From: Nocardioides immobilis
GTDB lineage: Bacteria; Actinomycetota; Actinomycetes; Propionibacteriales; Nocardioidaceae
Assembly (NCBI RefSeq): GCF_003515065.1
Contig: NZ_QXGH01000011.1
Coordinates: forward strand, 62,001-126,000
DNA length: 64,000 bases
Direction of reading: 5' to 3'
Of this stretch, positions 19,195 to 27,004 are shown piece by piece. Position 1 is the stretch's first letter, and each line of letters opens with the position of its first letter. The position numbers were made by a program, and so were the translations under genes. Below the pieces are notes generated by a model, which was not told the origin of the DNA, did no database searches, and worked only from the letters and a program-made list of their open reading frames with translations.

Positions 19195-20636
19195 CCCGTC
19201 CCGGACCGGACCAGCCGCGGGTCCGCGCCAACGACTGGCGGACCCTCGCACCCGCGGAGCTCGGCCGCTGGGTACCCGACCTGAGCGTCACCGTCGTGGT
19301 CCCCGCCCATGATCCCGTGCACCTCGACCGGGTCCTGGCCGCGCTGGCCGCGCAGACCTACCCCGCCCACCTGCTCGAGGTGGTCGTCGTCGACGACGGC
19401 TCGACACCGCCGGTCTCGCTCCCCGAGGTCCGTCCCGAGCACAGCCGGGTCGAGCTCCTGTCCACCGGATGGGGTCGGGCGGCCGCCTGCCAGCTGGGAG
19501 TCGACCGCAGCGAGGGTGATGTCCTCCACTGGCTGGACTCCGACGTGGTGCCGGTCCGGCACGAGGTCGAGGCACACTTGCGCTGGCACCACCTCGTCGA
19601 CTACGCCGTGATCCTCGGCCGGAAGTTCTTCGCCGCGGACAACGCACTGGACCACCTGTCCCCCGCCGAGCTCAGGCGGACGATCGCCGACGGCGCGGAC
19701 CCGGTCGAGCTCGCCCGGGGGGAGGTCCACCACCACTGGGCGGAGGACGTCGAGTCGGAGACCGCCGGGCTCGCCGAGGCCGGTGCCCGCGCCATGCGGA
19801 TGCACGTCGGGATGTCAGGGTCGGTCTCCCGCGCGCTCTACGAGGACTCGGCCGGGATGCCGGTCGACCTGGTCCTGGGCGAGGACATCGTGCTGGGGTA
19901 CCGGCTGCGCGAGGCAGGTGCCGTCTTCATCCCGGATCCCGACGCCCGGTGCCTGCACCTGGGCGAGTCGGGTGTGCGACGCGCCGCCGACGACGTCAAC
20001 CGCTACAACAAGCCGTTCATCATGCAGAAGGTCCCGGAGTTCCGCGGTCACCGGCACCAGTTGGGACGCTCGTACGAGGTGCCTTACCTCGAGGTCGTGC
20101 TCCCGGTGACCGGCCAGACCTACGAGTCGGTCCGGCTCGTCGTCGATGCCTTTCTCGCCGGCGCGGTGCCCGACCTCGTCGTGACCCTGACCGCCGAGTG
20201 GGGTCGGCTGACCGAGGACCGCCGGCTGGTGCTGTCCGACGACGATCTCGAGCTCCGGCTGGTCCGTGCGGCGTATACGGCGGAACCACGAGTACGGATG
20301 CCCATCGCTCCGGCGAGCAGGAGCGAGGCGACGTTCCGGATCACCCTGCCTCGCGTGGAGCGGGTGCCCGTCGGCAGGGCCCTCCCCCGGCTGCTCCGCA
20401 CCATGGAGGAGGACCAGTTCGGCGTCGTCGAGGTCGTGGACGACGGCCGGACGGTTGCGAGCGTGGTGAGGACGGCGGCTGAGGCCCGGGCGCGCCGCAC
20501 GAGCGCCGACGCCGCCACCCGCGCGGCGGCACTGGACGAGGTCTATCCGACCCTCCGAGTTACCGCTGAGGAAGCCGGGTTCGTTCCCCCCGACGACGTA
20601 CCGCCGGTGAAGCAGGTGCGTGGCCTCGCGCCGTGA
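19191..20636 (+). CDS. Family 2 glycosyltransferase
   Basis: A 481-residue protein. The GT2 catalytic domain spans about residues 30-290: LSVTVVVPAHDPVHLDRVLAALAAQ, VVVVDDGSTPPVSLP, HWLDSDVVPVR (DxD), then GMSGSVSRALYEDSAGMP and GEDIVLGYRLREAGAVF (the ED motif). The remaining 190 residues are strand-rich and may bind the acceptor. GTG 19191 overlaps the stop of the previous gene (GTGA), so this is the last gene of the rmlB operon. It is followed by a 111-nt gap and the convergent lipoprotein gene. Linkage and donor are unknown. Confidence 0.88.
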   Translation: MTRPGPDQPRVRANDWRTLAPAELGRWVPDLSVTVVVPAHDPVHLDRVLAALAAQTYPAHLLEVVVVDDGSTPPVSLPEVRPEHSRVELLSTGWGRAAACQLGVDRSEGDVLHWLDSDVVPVRHEVEAHLRWHHLVDYAVILGRKFFAADNALDHLSPAELRRTIADGADPVELARGEVHHHWAEDVESETAGLAEAGARAMRMHVGMSGSVSRALYEDSAGMPVDLVLGEDIVLGYRLREAGAVFIPDPDARCLHLGESGVRRAADDVNRYNKPFIMQKVPEFRGHRHQLGRSYEVPYLEVVLPVTGQTYESVRLVVDAFLAGAVPDLVVTLTAEWGRLTEDRRLVLSDDDLELRLVRAAYTAEPRVRMPIAPASRSEATFRITLPRVERVPVGRALPRLLRTMEEDQFGVVEVVDDGRTVASVVRTAAEARARRTSADAATRAAALDEVYPTLRVTAEEAGFVPPDDVPPVKQVRGLAP

Positions 20637-20747
20637 GGTCTCAGCTGAGCGATTCTCCAGTACAGCGGCGTCCTGCGGCGCAAGAGGCCGGCCAGATCTC
20701 AGTCGACGGCAGCAACCCGGGAAACCCGAGCGATCAAACCACACCGC

Positions 20748-21380
20748 TCAGGAGTCGATGGTTGCGCCAAGTAGCTCCGCGATTTCCGCGGCCTCTCGTT
20801 CGTCGAAGTCACCGTCGATGCTGGTTCGGCCCTTGTCGGCCAATTGCGCGATCCCCCGCACTTGCAGGACGGTGCCGCCCTGCTCGATAGCGATGAGGGG
20901 CGGGTTATCGGCGGACTCGGCCAAGGTCTCGAAGGCTTGTTGAGCTTCCGAGGAGACGATCACGGCGACGACCCATTCGCCCCGGAACTCGACGGCTTGC
21001 GCAGAGGTCAGGCTGTTCACGACCACCGCTGGATCGAGAAGGTACTTCGTGTCTCCGATGCCGCAGGCCACGGTCGTCTTCTTCGCCTTGGCGGGCCTTG
21101 GGTCCTCTGTGCAGTCGGTGGCGGCGAAGTTCCGGCGGAGCTTCTTGGGGGTGTCCGCTGGCGCACCGGCGTCGGCGGGACGGGCCGCGATCATGGGGCG
21201 GAACTGCACGTCTCCGGACTGCTTGCCAGTTGGATCCGGATCCGAGGGTTCGTCGCCGTCGGACTCCGTTGGCGAACTGCTCGATGCCGCTGCGTCGGGG
21301 TCGTCATTGTCGGAGCTCGAGCAGCCAACGACGAGCGCGAGGACAGCGGCAAGGACAATCATGATCCGAGGAAGGCGCAC
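20748..21380 (-). CDS. Lipoprotein with SecDF P1-head-like domain
   Basis: A 210-residue predicted lipoprotein. A short basic start (VRLPRIM) and hydrophobic stretch end in lipobox LVVGC, so Cys19 would be lipidated. An acidic Ser/Asp-rich linker covers residues 20-60. Residues 85-210 read CGIGDTKYLLDPAVV, WVVAVIVSSEAQQAFETLAE, PPLIAIEQGGTVLQVRGIAQ, TSIDGDFDEREAAEIAELLG, which follow the order of the SecD P1 head subdomain (YLL, WxVxxxFxxEGxxAF, IxLDGxVxSxP, GxFxxxEAxxLA). It lacks any membrane part of SecD. GTG 21380 is chosen: a TAGCCT box 7 nt upstream fits a leaderless start. It may assist export or bind an exported product; unproven. Confidence 0.7.
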   Translation of the reverse strand: MRLPRIMIVLAAVLALVVGCSSSDNDDPDAAASSSSPTESDGDEPSDPDPTGKQSGDVQFRPMIAARPADAGAPADTPKKLRRNFAATDCTEDPRPAKAKKTTVACGIGDTKYLLDPAVVVNSLTSAQAVEFRGEWVVAVIVSSEAQQAFETLAESADNPPLIAIEQGGTVLQVRGIAQLADKGRTSIDGDFDEREAAEIAELLGATIDS

Positions 21381-21387
21381 GGCGTCG

Positions 21388-21393
21388 AGGCTA
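21388..21393 (-). promoter_or_regulatory. -10 box TAGCCT, probable leaderless lipoprotein start
   Basis: TAGCCT on the minus strand lies 7 nt before GTG 21380 with no Shine-Dalgarno between. Confidence 0.45.
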
Positions 21394-21431
21394 CGCGGTC
21401 GCCTGCTGCCCTGGTCAAGTCGGCGAAGCGA

Positions 21432-21437
21432 TAATGT
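21432..21437 (+). promoter_or_regulatory. -10 box TAATGT before a sulfotransferase pseudogene
   Basis: TAATGT lies 6 nt before ATG 21444, the original start of the decayed sulfotransferase. The promoter-start geometry is intact although the gene is broken. Confidence 0.4.
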
Positions 21438-21443
21438 GACCTG

Positions 21444-22200
21444 ATGCCGACACTCGTCCTGCATGTGGGCACCCGAAGACAGGGTCGTCGGCCCTTCAGG
21501 TGGCCCTCGCGCAGCAGCGAGACACGGTTGCGAACCGCGGCATCACCTACCCGGCAGCCAAAATGACAATGCAGCCGGGCGGGGCGAGTCACCGGGGGAC
21601 GGTACGGCGCTCCTGCCCATCTCGCTGGCGAGGCGCCGAGCCCGCGGTTTCTCGATCGCGTGCGCGAGGAACTGGCTGAGTCAGAATCTCCGGCGTACCG
21701 ACCCAATCTGCGCAAACGTCTCGAGGCACTCGCGGGGTGCCGTTGGTCGACGTGGGCGCCGTGAACAAGACCGCGGGAGCCGAGGGCAGGCGCCGGACGT
21801 GATTGCGTAGCGCTTCAGCGCCTGCTCGCGGCGGATGTCGCATGGCTGAACCGGCTGGGAGTGCCGGAACGGGACCGACCTCCACAGCGGTCAGCGCGTG
21901 TGCCAAGGCTGGACGGCCAGACTCGCTGGGGTGCCAAGCCCGAGAACGTGCCCGTCGACCAGCTCACGGACGCCCTTGAGGACGGGGAGCTCGACGGCCA
22001 GGAGTCGAACATCCGGTTCTTCGTGGGCAGCGAGTCCAACCGGGACGACGTCGAGGCCGCGGACGAACGGGCCAACGAATCCCTGGGCAACAAGGTGGAA
22101 CTGGTCGAGCCGACCGAGGAGGAGTACGACGCTTGGCGGGCCAGCGTCGCGGACCTCGACACGAAGTACCAGCGGCTGTTAGAAGAAGATCATCAAGGAC
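21444..22200 (+). pseudogene. Frameshifted sulfotransferase remnant
   Basis: The frame from ATG 21444 reads MPTLVLHVGTR and then turns to nonsense. One frame over, the expected continuation appears: KTGSSALQVALAQQRDTVA, NRGITYP. Together these form the P-loop start of the LHVGxxKTGS/T sulfotransferase family seen elsewhere in the island. The break falls at about 21474-21477 and would be repaired by one base. Downstream, more family-like pieces occur in different frames, such as LQRLLAADVAWLNRLGVPE near 21815-21870, then an acidic, still open stretch up to about 22190. Several shifts or deletions are therefore present. The 3' limit is approximate. Confidence 0.55.
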
Positions 22201-22299
22201 CTTTCGCCGCGCGGCAGCTCCCGACCCTCAGCAGCGGGCGCGGGGGTCAGCTCTCGGGCGACCACTACCGGAAGTACGAGGACGGGCCCAACCGCGGCG

Positions 22300-25200
22300 C
22301 TACGAGCCACCTCTCTGGTCACGTTGCCACGCGCGCAGATCGAGCGCGGTCTCGAGCAACGTCTGCGCGCGGGCGAGGAAGCTGTGCTCCTTCGCCACCT
22401 GCTCGGCGACGCTGATGCGCTCCTCATCGCTGCCGAACACGGCGTCCAGGTCGGTCGAGCCCAGGATCCGGGCGAGGTCGGCGGAGCTGTGCACGACCGC
22501 GACCGACCTTCCGAAGATCTCGGCCATGCCCTCCACGTCGTCCGAGATGACGCGGGCGCCGCTAGCTACGGCGTCGAACAGCCGGTTGGAGAAGAATCCC
22601 TCATCCCGCATCGACTGCCAGTGGTCGTTGAGGACCAGGCTGGCCGACCGATAGGCCCCTCCAAGGTTCTCATTGGCGAGGAACTGGCCGCGGATCATCG
22701 CGGACGGCACGAAGGGCTCCCACTCGCTGCCGTAGATGGCGAGCGGCGCGCCGGCCTCCACGGCGTACCTCACGACCGGACGGAACTGCCGGCGGGATCC
22801 GCCCACGAACAGCATCTGGTGCCCGGTGTCCGGCATCCCACGCGATGGGTTGAACCGCTCCGGATCCGTGGCCTGCAGCAGCGGGGTCGCCGAGATGCCC
22901 CACTCGTCCCGCAGCCAGCGGGGATAGGAGAGGCTGGCCACGAACAACCTGTCGTAGGACGCGGCCTCCGTCCGACTCATCATCTCCGGGTGCGAGATCA
23001 TCCATCCGATGTTGACCTGCCCGAAGGCCGGGCGGAACGGGGTGAGCCCACGCAGGGCGAGCGTCACGTCGTCCAGGTACCCCGACTCCCGGTGCCACGC
23101 CTGCCGCGCATCGATCACCACCTGCTGGCCCAGGCTCCGCAGTGCCTCGGCGAGGTTGCGAGCGAAGTGGGTGTCTCCCCAGTGCTCGCCCTCGAACCCG
23201 GCGGGGGCAGGATTCTTGATTGCCCACCGCAGGCGCGGTGAGCCTTCGACGATGGAGTCCGCCCGGGCCAGCAGCGGTGTCGGCTGGCAGAGTCGGCGGT
23301 CGTCGGCGACGACGTTGCGGATCTGGTGCCCGGTCACGGCTATGCCGACCGAGGCCCACAGGTCACGGTCGTCACGTGGTGCCTCCGTGCTCCACCGGTC
23401 GACGAAGACCGCACGGTTGGAGATCGAAGCGGCGAAGCGGCCTGGTGTCTGGGACTCCAGGTGGACCACGCGTGACCGCGGGACCACGCGGAAGGCACCG
23501 TGCCGACCGGCGGCGATACGCAGGCAGAGGTCGACGTCCTCCATGCCGTTTCTGAACACGGGGTCGAACCCGCCGATGGCCGAGAACTCGGAGCGACGAA
23601 CGCACAGAGCGGCACCGGTCAGGGCGCTGAAGCGCAGGCCCTCCGCGCGTTCCGCCTCCTCCGCCGCGAATCCGCGGAGGAACTCGTGGGGCAGCCCGCC
23701 AGTGGCGGGGAAGGCCACCCCTGCTGACTGGATGGTGCCATCTGCGAAGAGCAGAAGTGACTGGGTTCCCAGGACATCGGGCTCGGCGAGCCCGTCCACC
23801 AGGGGCGCGAGCCAGCCGGGCTCGACCTGGGTGTCATTGTTCAGGAAGACGAGGTGCTCGCCGCGGGCGTGCTGGGCCGCCAGGTTGTTGCCGAGGCCGA
23901 AGCCGTGGTTGACCCGGCTGTGGTGGACCTCCACCTCCGGGTACTGCTCGGCGAGCGCGGCCAGGACGATGGAGTCCGCGTAGCCGCACCCGTTGTCCCA
24001 GACCACGACCTGCAACCGGTACTGGCCGGCGCCGGCCCGGCAGACGCTTCGCACCGACTGGACGGTCATCCGAGAGTCCGCGTAGGTGGGGATCACCACG
24101 GTGACCAGCCCGGGCTCAGGAGGCGCTGCCTCCAGATCCTCCCAGGGGACGAGTCGTTCGTTGACGACGACGTCGCCCCAGGTGCGGATGTACTCGTGGT
24201 CGGGCCATGGTCGGAACCGTGGCGGGAGTCGGTTGGCCTTGAAGTGCTTGGCGTCGTCCCGCGTCACCCCGACGGTCGGTAGGTAGCTCGCCCCCGGGCC
24301 CCGGAGCGTCCGGATGACGAGGTCGAGCTCGCTGGCCGCGGGGAGGTCCTCGTCAAGGCCGTCCTCCGCCAGGACGGAGCGGCGCAGCACGAAACGGGTG
24401 AGGTCGGGCCGTTGACCGCTGAGGATCCGCTCCGGCGTCAACTCTCGGGCTGCGTAGAGCACCTGGCCCTCGGCTGCCAGGCGACGCATCCCGTCGTAGG
24501 TGCCGCCGGTGCCGTCTTGCTGCGCGAGTGCTGTCGTACGCCGCAGCCGGTTGGCGTCCCACGTGTCGCCACTGGCGAGCCAGGCAACGAAGTCTCCCTC
24601 ACATGCTGCGATGGCGAGGTTCATCGCCTCGACCTGAGACCGTCCGCCCTGCTCCACGAGGGTGACCGAAGCGCCACCAAGAGCGTCGTCCACCAGCGAC
24701 CGCAGCCCGGCGAAGTGCCCCTGGTCCACGACGATGAGCTGCCACGCGTTGACCGTCTGCAGTGCGACGCCCTGGAGCGTCTCCTTCAGGGTGGGTGCCT
24801 CGAGACCGGAGAAGGCGATGACGCTCACCAGCGGTCGGGCAGCCTTGTGGTCGATGGCGGGGGCGAGATTGGGGCGGTTGGCGACGAAGTCCTCAGCCAG
24901 TCCCGACGGCTGTGCCCTCCACTCGGCCCCGCCGGACCGGTGGGCCTCTCCGAGCGCGCGCTTTCGGTCCTTGACCCAACCCGCCAGGCCCTCCGGCTCC
25001 TCGGTGGGGCGAGGCCGGTACCAGGCGTTGGGCGCGAGACCCTGGCGCGCGCCGAACTCGACGTAGTGAGCGAGTGGTCCCTGCGGGTGCCTCCCGGCAG
25101 CGGGATTGTCCCGGAGATACCTGCTGGTGTCGAACAACGGATGGGTCGATGCGGACCGGAGGTCGGCATCCTGCAGGTAGGCGACCAGAGGTGCGACGTC

Positions 25201-25728
25201 GGCCGGGAGCGGCCGGTCGGCTTCCTCGGTGAGGTGGCCAGGATGGAACAGGGGGTGAGGGGGGACGCCGTTCGCGGCACCTATGGTCAGGTAGTGGCGG
25301 ATGGCGCGGTTCCGGCCCATGTTCGGCCGGTTGGTGACGAGGCTGTACCACTCCGGGTCGAAGAGGACGGAGTCACGGAGCACCTCCAGACCCTGGGGCG
25401 CGGAGGCCTTCTTCTTCGACGGGGCCTTCCGTCCGGGGCCCTTCTTCCGTGGCTGGGCCGCGCGGGAGGCGCCCTTCTTGCCGGGCCCCTGCCCCGCCCG
25501 CTGCCGTGCCTGCTGACCACCAGCAGCGCGGCCCTTCCCCTTCCCTGCCTTTCGTCCGGACCCAGGAGCAGCCTCCCCTGAGCGTTGCCGGCGGGTGGGT
25601 GGTGGGCTGGTCGGCGCCTCGATGCGGACCAACCGCCGCACGGCCCGTCGGCTGGCCCCCAGGGCGCGGCGAACCACGCGCCTGGCGCGGCTACGCCCGG
25701 TCACGCCGTTCTCCTGCTTCCCACTCAT
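22300..25728 (-). CDS. Very large multidomain glycosyltransferase (HYxxxG repeats, GT2, CgeB-like)
   Basis: An 1142-residue protein. Residues 1-115 are Lys/Arg/Gly-rich and probably disordered. Two repeat modules follow: FDPEWYSLVTNRP...IRHYLTIGAANG and FDTSRYLRDNPAAG...AHYVEFGARQG. A first, degenerate GT2-like domain (LVSVIAFSGLEAPTLKETLQ) precedes a canonical one (VTVVIPTYADSRMTVQSVRS, VVWDNGCGYADSI, VFLNNDTQVEPGWLAPLV, GGFDPVFRNGMEDVDLCLRI). The last 330 residues resemble CgeB-type glycosyltransferases: EHWGDTHFARNLAEALRSLG, MLFVGGSRRQFRP, GGAYRSASLVLNDHWQSMRDEGF, NRLFDAVASGARVISDDV. ATG 25728 has GGGGA 7 nt upstream. It probably adds several residues; donors are unknown. Confidence 0.88.
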   Translation of the reverse strand: MSGKQENGVTGRSRARRVVRRALGASRRAVRRLVRIEAPTSPPPTRRQRSGEAAPGSGRKAGKGKGRAAGGQQARQRAGQGPGKKGASRAAQPRKKGPGRKAPSKKKASAPQGLEVLRDSVLFDPEWYSLVTNRPNMGRNRAIRHYLTIGAANGVPPHPLFHPGHLTEEADRPLPADVAPLVAYLQDADLRSASTHPLFDTSRYLRDNPAAGRHPQGPLAHYVEFGARQGLAPNAWYRPRPTEEPEGLAGWVKDRKRALGEAHRSGGAEWRAQPSGLAEDFVANRPNLAPAIDHKAARPLVSVIAFSGLEAPTLKETLQGVALQTVNAWQLIVVDQGHFAGLRSLVDDALGGASVTLVEQGGRSQVEAMNLAIAACEGDFVAWLASGDTWDANRLRRTTALAQQDGTGGTYDGMRRLAAEGQVLYAARELTPERILSGQRPDLTRFVLRRSVLAEDGLDEDLPAASELDLVIRTLRGPGASYLPTVGVTRDDAKHFKANRLPPRFRPWPDHEYIRTWGDVVVNERLVPWEDLEAAPPEPGLVTVVIPTYADSRMTVQSVRSVCRAGAGQYRLQVVVWDNGCGYADSIVLAALAEQYPEVEVHHSRVNHGFGLGNNLAAQHARGEHLVFLNNDTQVEPGWLAPLVDGLAEPDVLGTQSLLLFADGTIQSAGVAFPATGGLPHEFLRGFAAEEAERAEGLRFSALTGAALCVRRSEFSAIGGFDPVFRNGMEDVDLCLRIAAGRHGAFRVVPRSRVVHLESQTPGRFAASISNRAVFVDRWSTEAPRDDRDLWASVGIAVTGHQIRNVVADDRRLCQPTPLLARADSIVEGSPRLRWAIKNPAPAGFEGEHWGDTHFARNLAEALRSLGQQVVIDARQAWHRESGYLDDVTLALRGLTPFRPAFGQVNIGWMISHPEMMSRTEAASYDRLFVASLSYPRWLRDEWGISATPLLQATDPERFNPSRGMPDTGHQMLFVGGSRRQFRPVVRYAVEAGAPLAIYGSEWEPFVPSAMIRGQFLANENLGGAYRSASLVLNDHWQSMRDEGFFSNRLFDAVASGARVISDDVEGMAEIFGRSVAVVHSSADLARILGSTDLDAVFGSDEERISVAEQVAKEHSFLARAQTLLETALDLRAWQRDQRGGS

Positions 25729-25791
25729 GATCAATCCCCGTCCGACGTCTTCGTGATCGTGGGCCGCGGTGTGCCCGTGGCGCATACTCTC

Positions 25792-26859
25792 TCATCGTCT
25801 GCGGGTGTCGCGCTTCAGGTTGCGGATCTGGCCGTTCATCGCGTGGACCTTCCTCTCCCAGGCGGCCAGCCGGGCGCCCAGCGCAAGGTTCTCCTGCTCG
25901 AGTCCGTGGAACAACGATCCCAGGTGCGCACCCTCCGCGTGCTCGACGGGACCGATCAGGTCGCTGGCCTCGTCCGCCAAGCACCTGGCCAACTGATGGG
26001 GCAGCACGGCTCGGCCGGTCAGCGCCCTCAGGTGACTGTCGAGCCAGGTGTCCCGCTCGAACGAGGCCACCTCACCGCCCTCGAGGTCTTCTATCCGGGG
26101 AGTCCGGAGCAGGTACGCATAGCGCAGCCGACCCTGCAGGTAACGCCGGTAGTCCGCCATGCCGTGGTGGTTCTTGCTGGGTCGCAGGTCAGGGCTGGCG
26201 GCGTAGCCGAGCCCCGCGTTCAGCACCTTGCGCTCAAGCTGACTCCAGGAACGCCACGGCAGGTGGTAGACCTCGATCTCCAGCTCCGGCGCGGGCTGAC
26301 CCCTGCTCGGCAGCGAGACGAAATGGTTGCCCTGGGCGACGACCACCTCGGAGTCGCCACGGTGGAGCGCGTTGGGGGTCGGCTGGGCGTGGATGCCGAC
26401 GCGGTTGAGCTCGGCCACGGAGCGTCGGTCCCTCCAGTGGAGGCGACCGATCCCGGCTCCCCGCTCGGCGGGCGGACCAACCATGTTGTGGACCTCCGCG
26501 GTGAACGCGAAGAGGCCCACCGGGATCTCCTCCAACGCGTCCCGCAGGGTCAACCGCTTGTCGACGGGGACGAAGAACTCGTCAGCGTCGGCGTTGACCA
26601 CCCAGTCGGCAGCGAAGTGTGTTCGCGCCCGGCGGGCCATCGCCGTGACCACAGAATGTTGCTGCTTGCGGTGCACCGGGTCGTGGTGAAGCTCGATCAC
26701 GCCTTGGGCCGCGTACTCCTCCAAGACCTCCCGGGTCCCGTCCACCGAGGCGTTGTCGGTCACGATCAGATGGTCGAGACCCTGCGCGACGTGATGCTCC
26801 ACCATGGCCGCGACGATGTCGACCTCGTCGCGCACCATCATCGTGCCCACGACCCTCAT
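25792..26859 (-). CDS. GT2/GT92-like glycosyltransferase
   Basis: A 355-residue protein of the Glyco_tranf_2_4 type. It starts RVVGTMMVRDEVDIVAAMVE with HHVAQGLDHLIVTDNASVDG, then WVVNADADEFFVPV carrying the DxDEF metal site near residue 90. NHFVSLPSRG and EVYHLPWRSWSQLERKV are typical of this family's second half. The C-terminus (from about 300) is a short heptad-like helix (LEQENLALGARLAAWERKVHAM), a possible coiled coil. AGGAG lies 10 nt before ATG 26859. The 63-nt gap to the next gene suggests one transcript. Donor and linkage are unknown. Confidence 0.85.
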   Translation of the reverse strand: MRVVGTMMVRDEVDIVAAMVEHHVAQGLDHLIVTDNASVDGTREVLEEYAAQGVIELHHDPVHRKQQHSVVTAMARRARTHFAADWVVNADADEFFVPVDKRLTLRDALEEIPVGLFAFTAEVHNMVGPPAERGAGIGRLHWRDRRSVAELNRVGIHAQPTPNALHRGDSEVVVAQGNHFVSLPSRGQPAPELEIEVYHLPWRSWSQLERKVLNAGLGYAASPDLRPSKNHHGMADYRRYLQGRLRYAYLLRTPRIEDLEGGEVASFERDTWLDSHLRALTGRAVLPHQLARCLADEASDLIGPVEHAEGAHLGSLFHGLEQENLALGARLAAWERKVHAMNGQIRNLKRDTRRR

Positions 26860-27004
26860 CTGCGCTGACTCCTGGTGCTCAGACCTTCACACTTCACCTG
26901 CTGCACGCCGGAGTATGCCTCACGGCGGAACCACGGCCTGGACCGCCCACTACGGGATCTGCACGCCCCGCCACCTGCGGTTGCTGGTCCAGGAGAACGG
27001 CGGA

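Noticed and set aside
21861..22415. Open frame of 184 codons on the plus strand treated as an intact gene
   Set aside because: Its first half fits the tail of the broken sulfotransferase and its last part is antisense to the large transferase; no start with a ribosome site.
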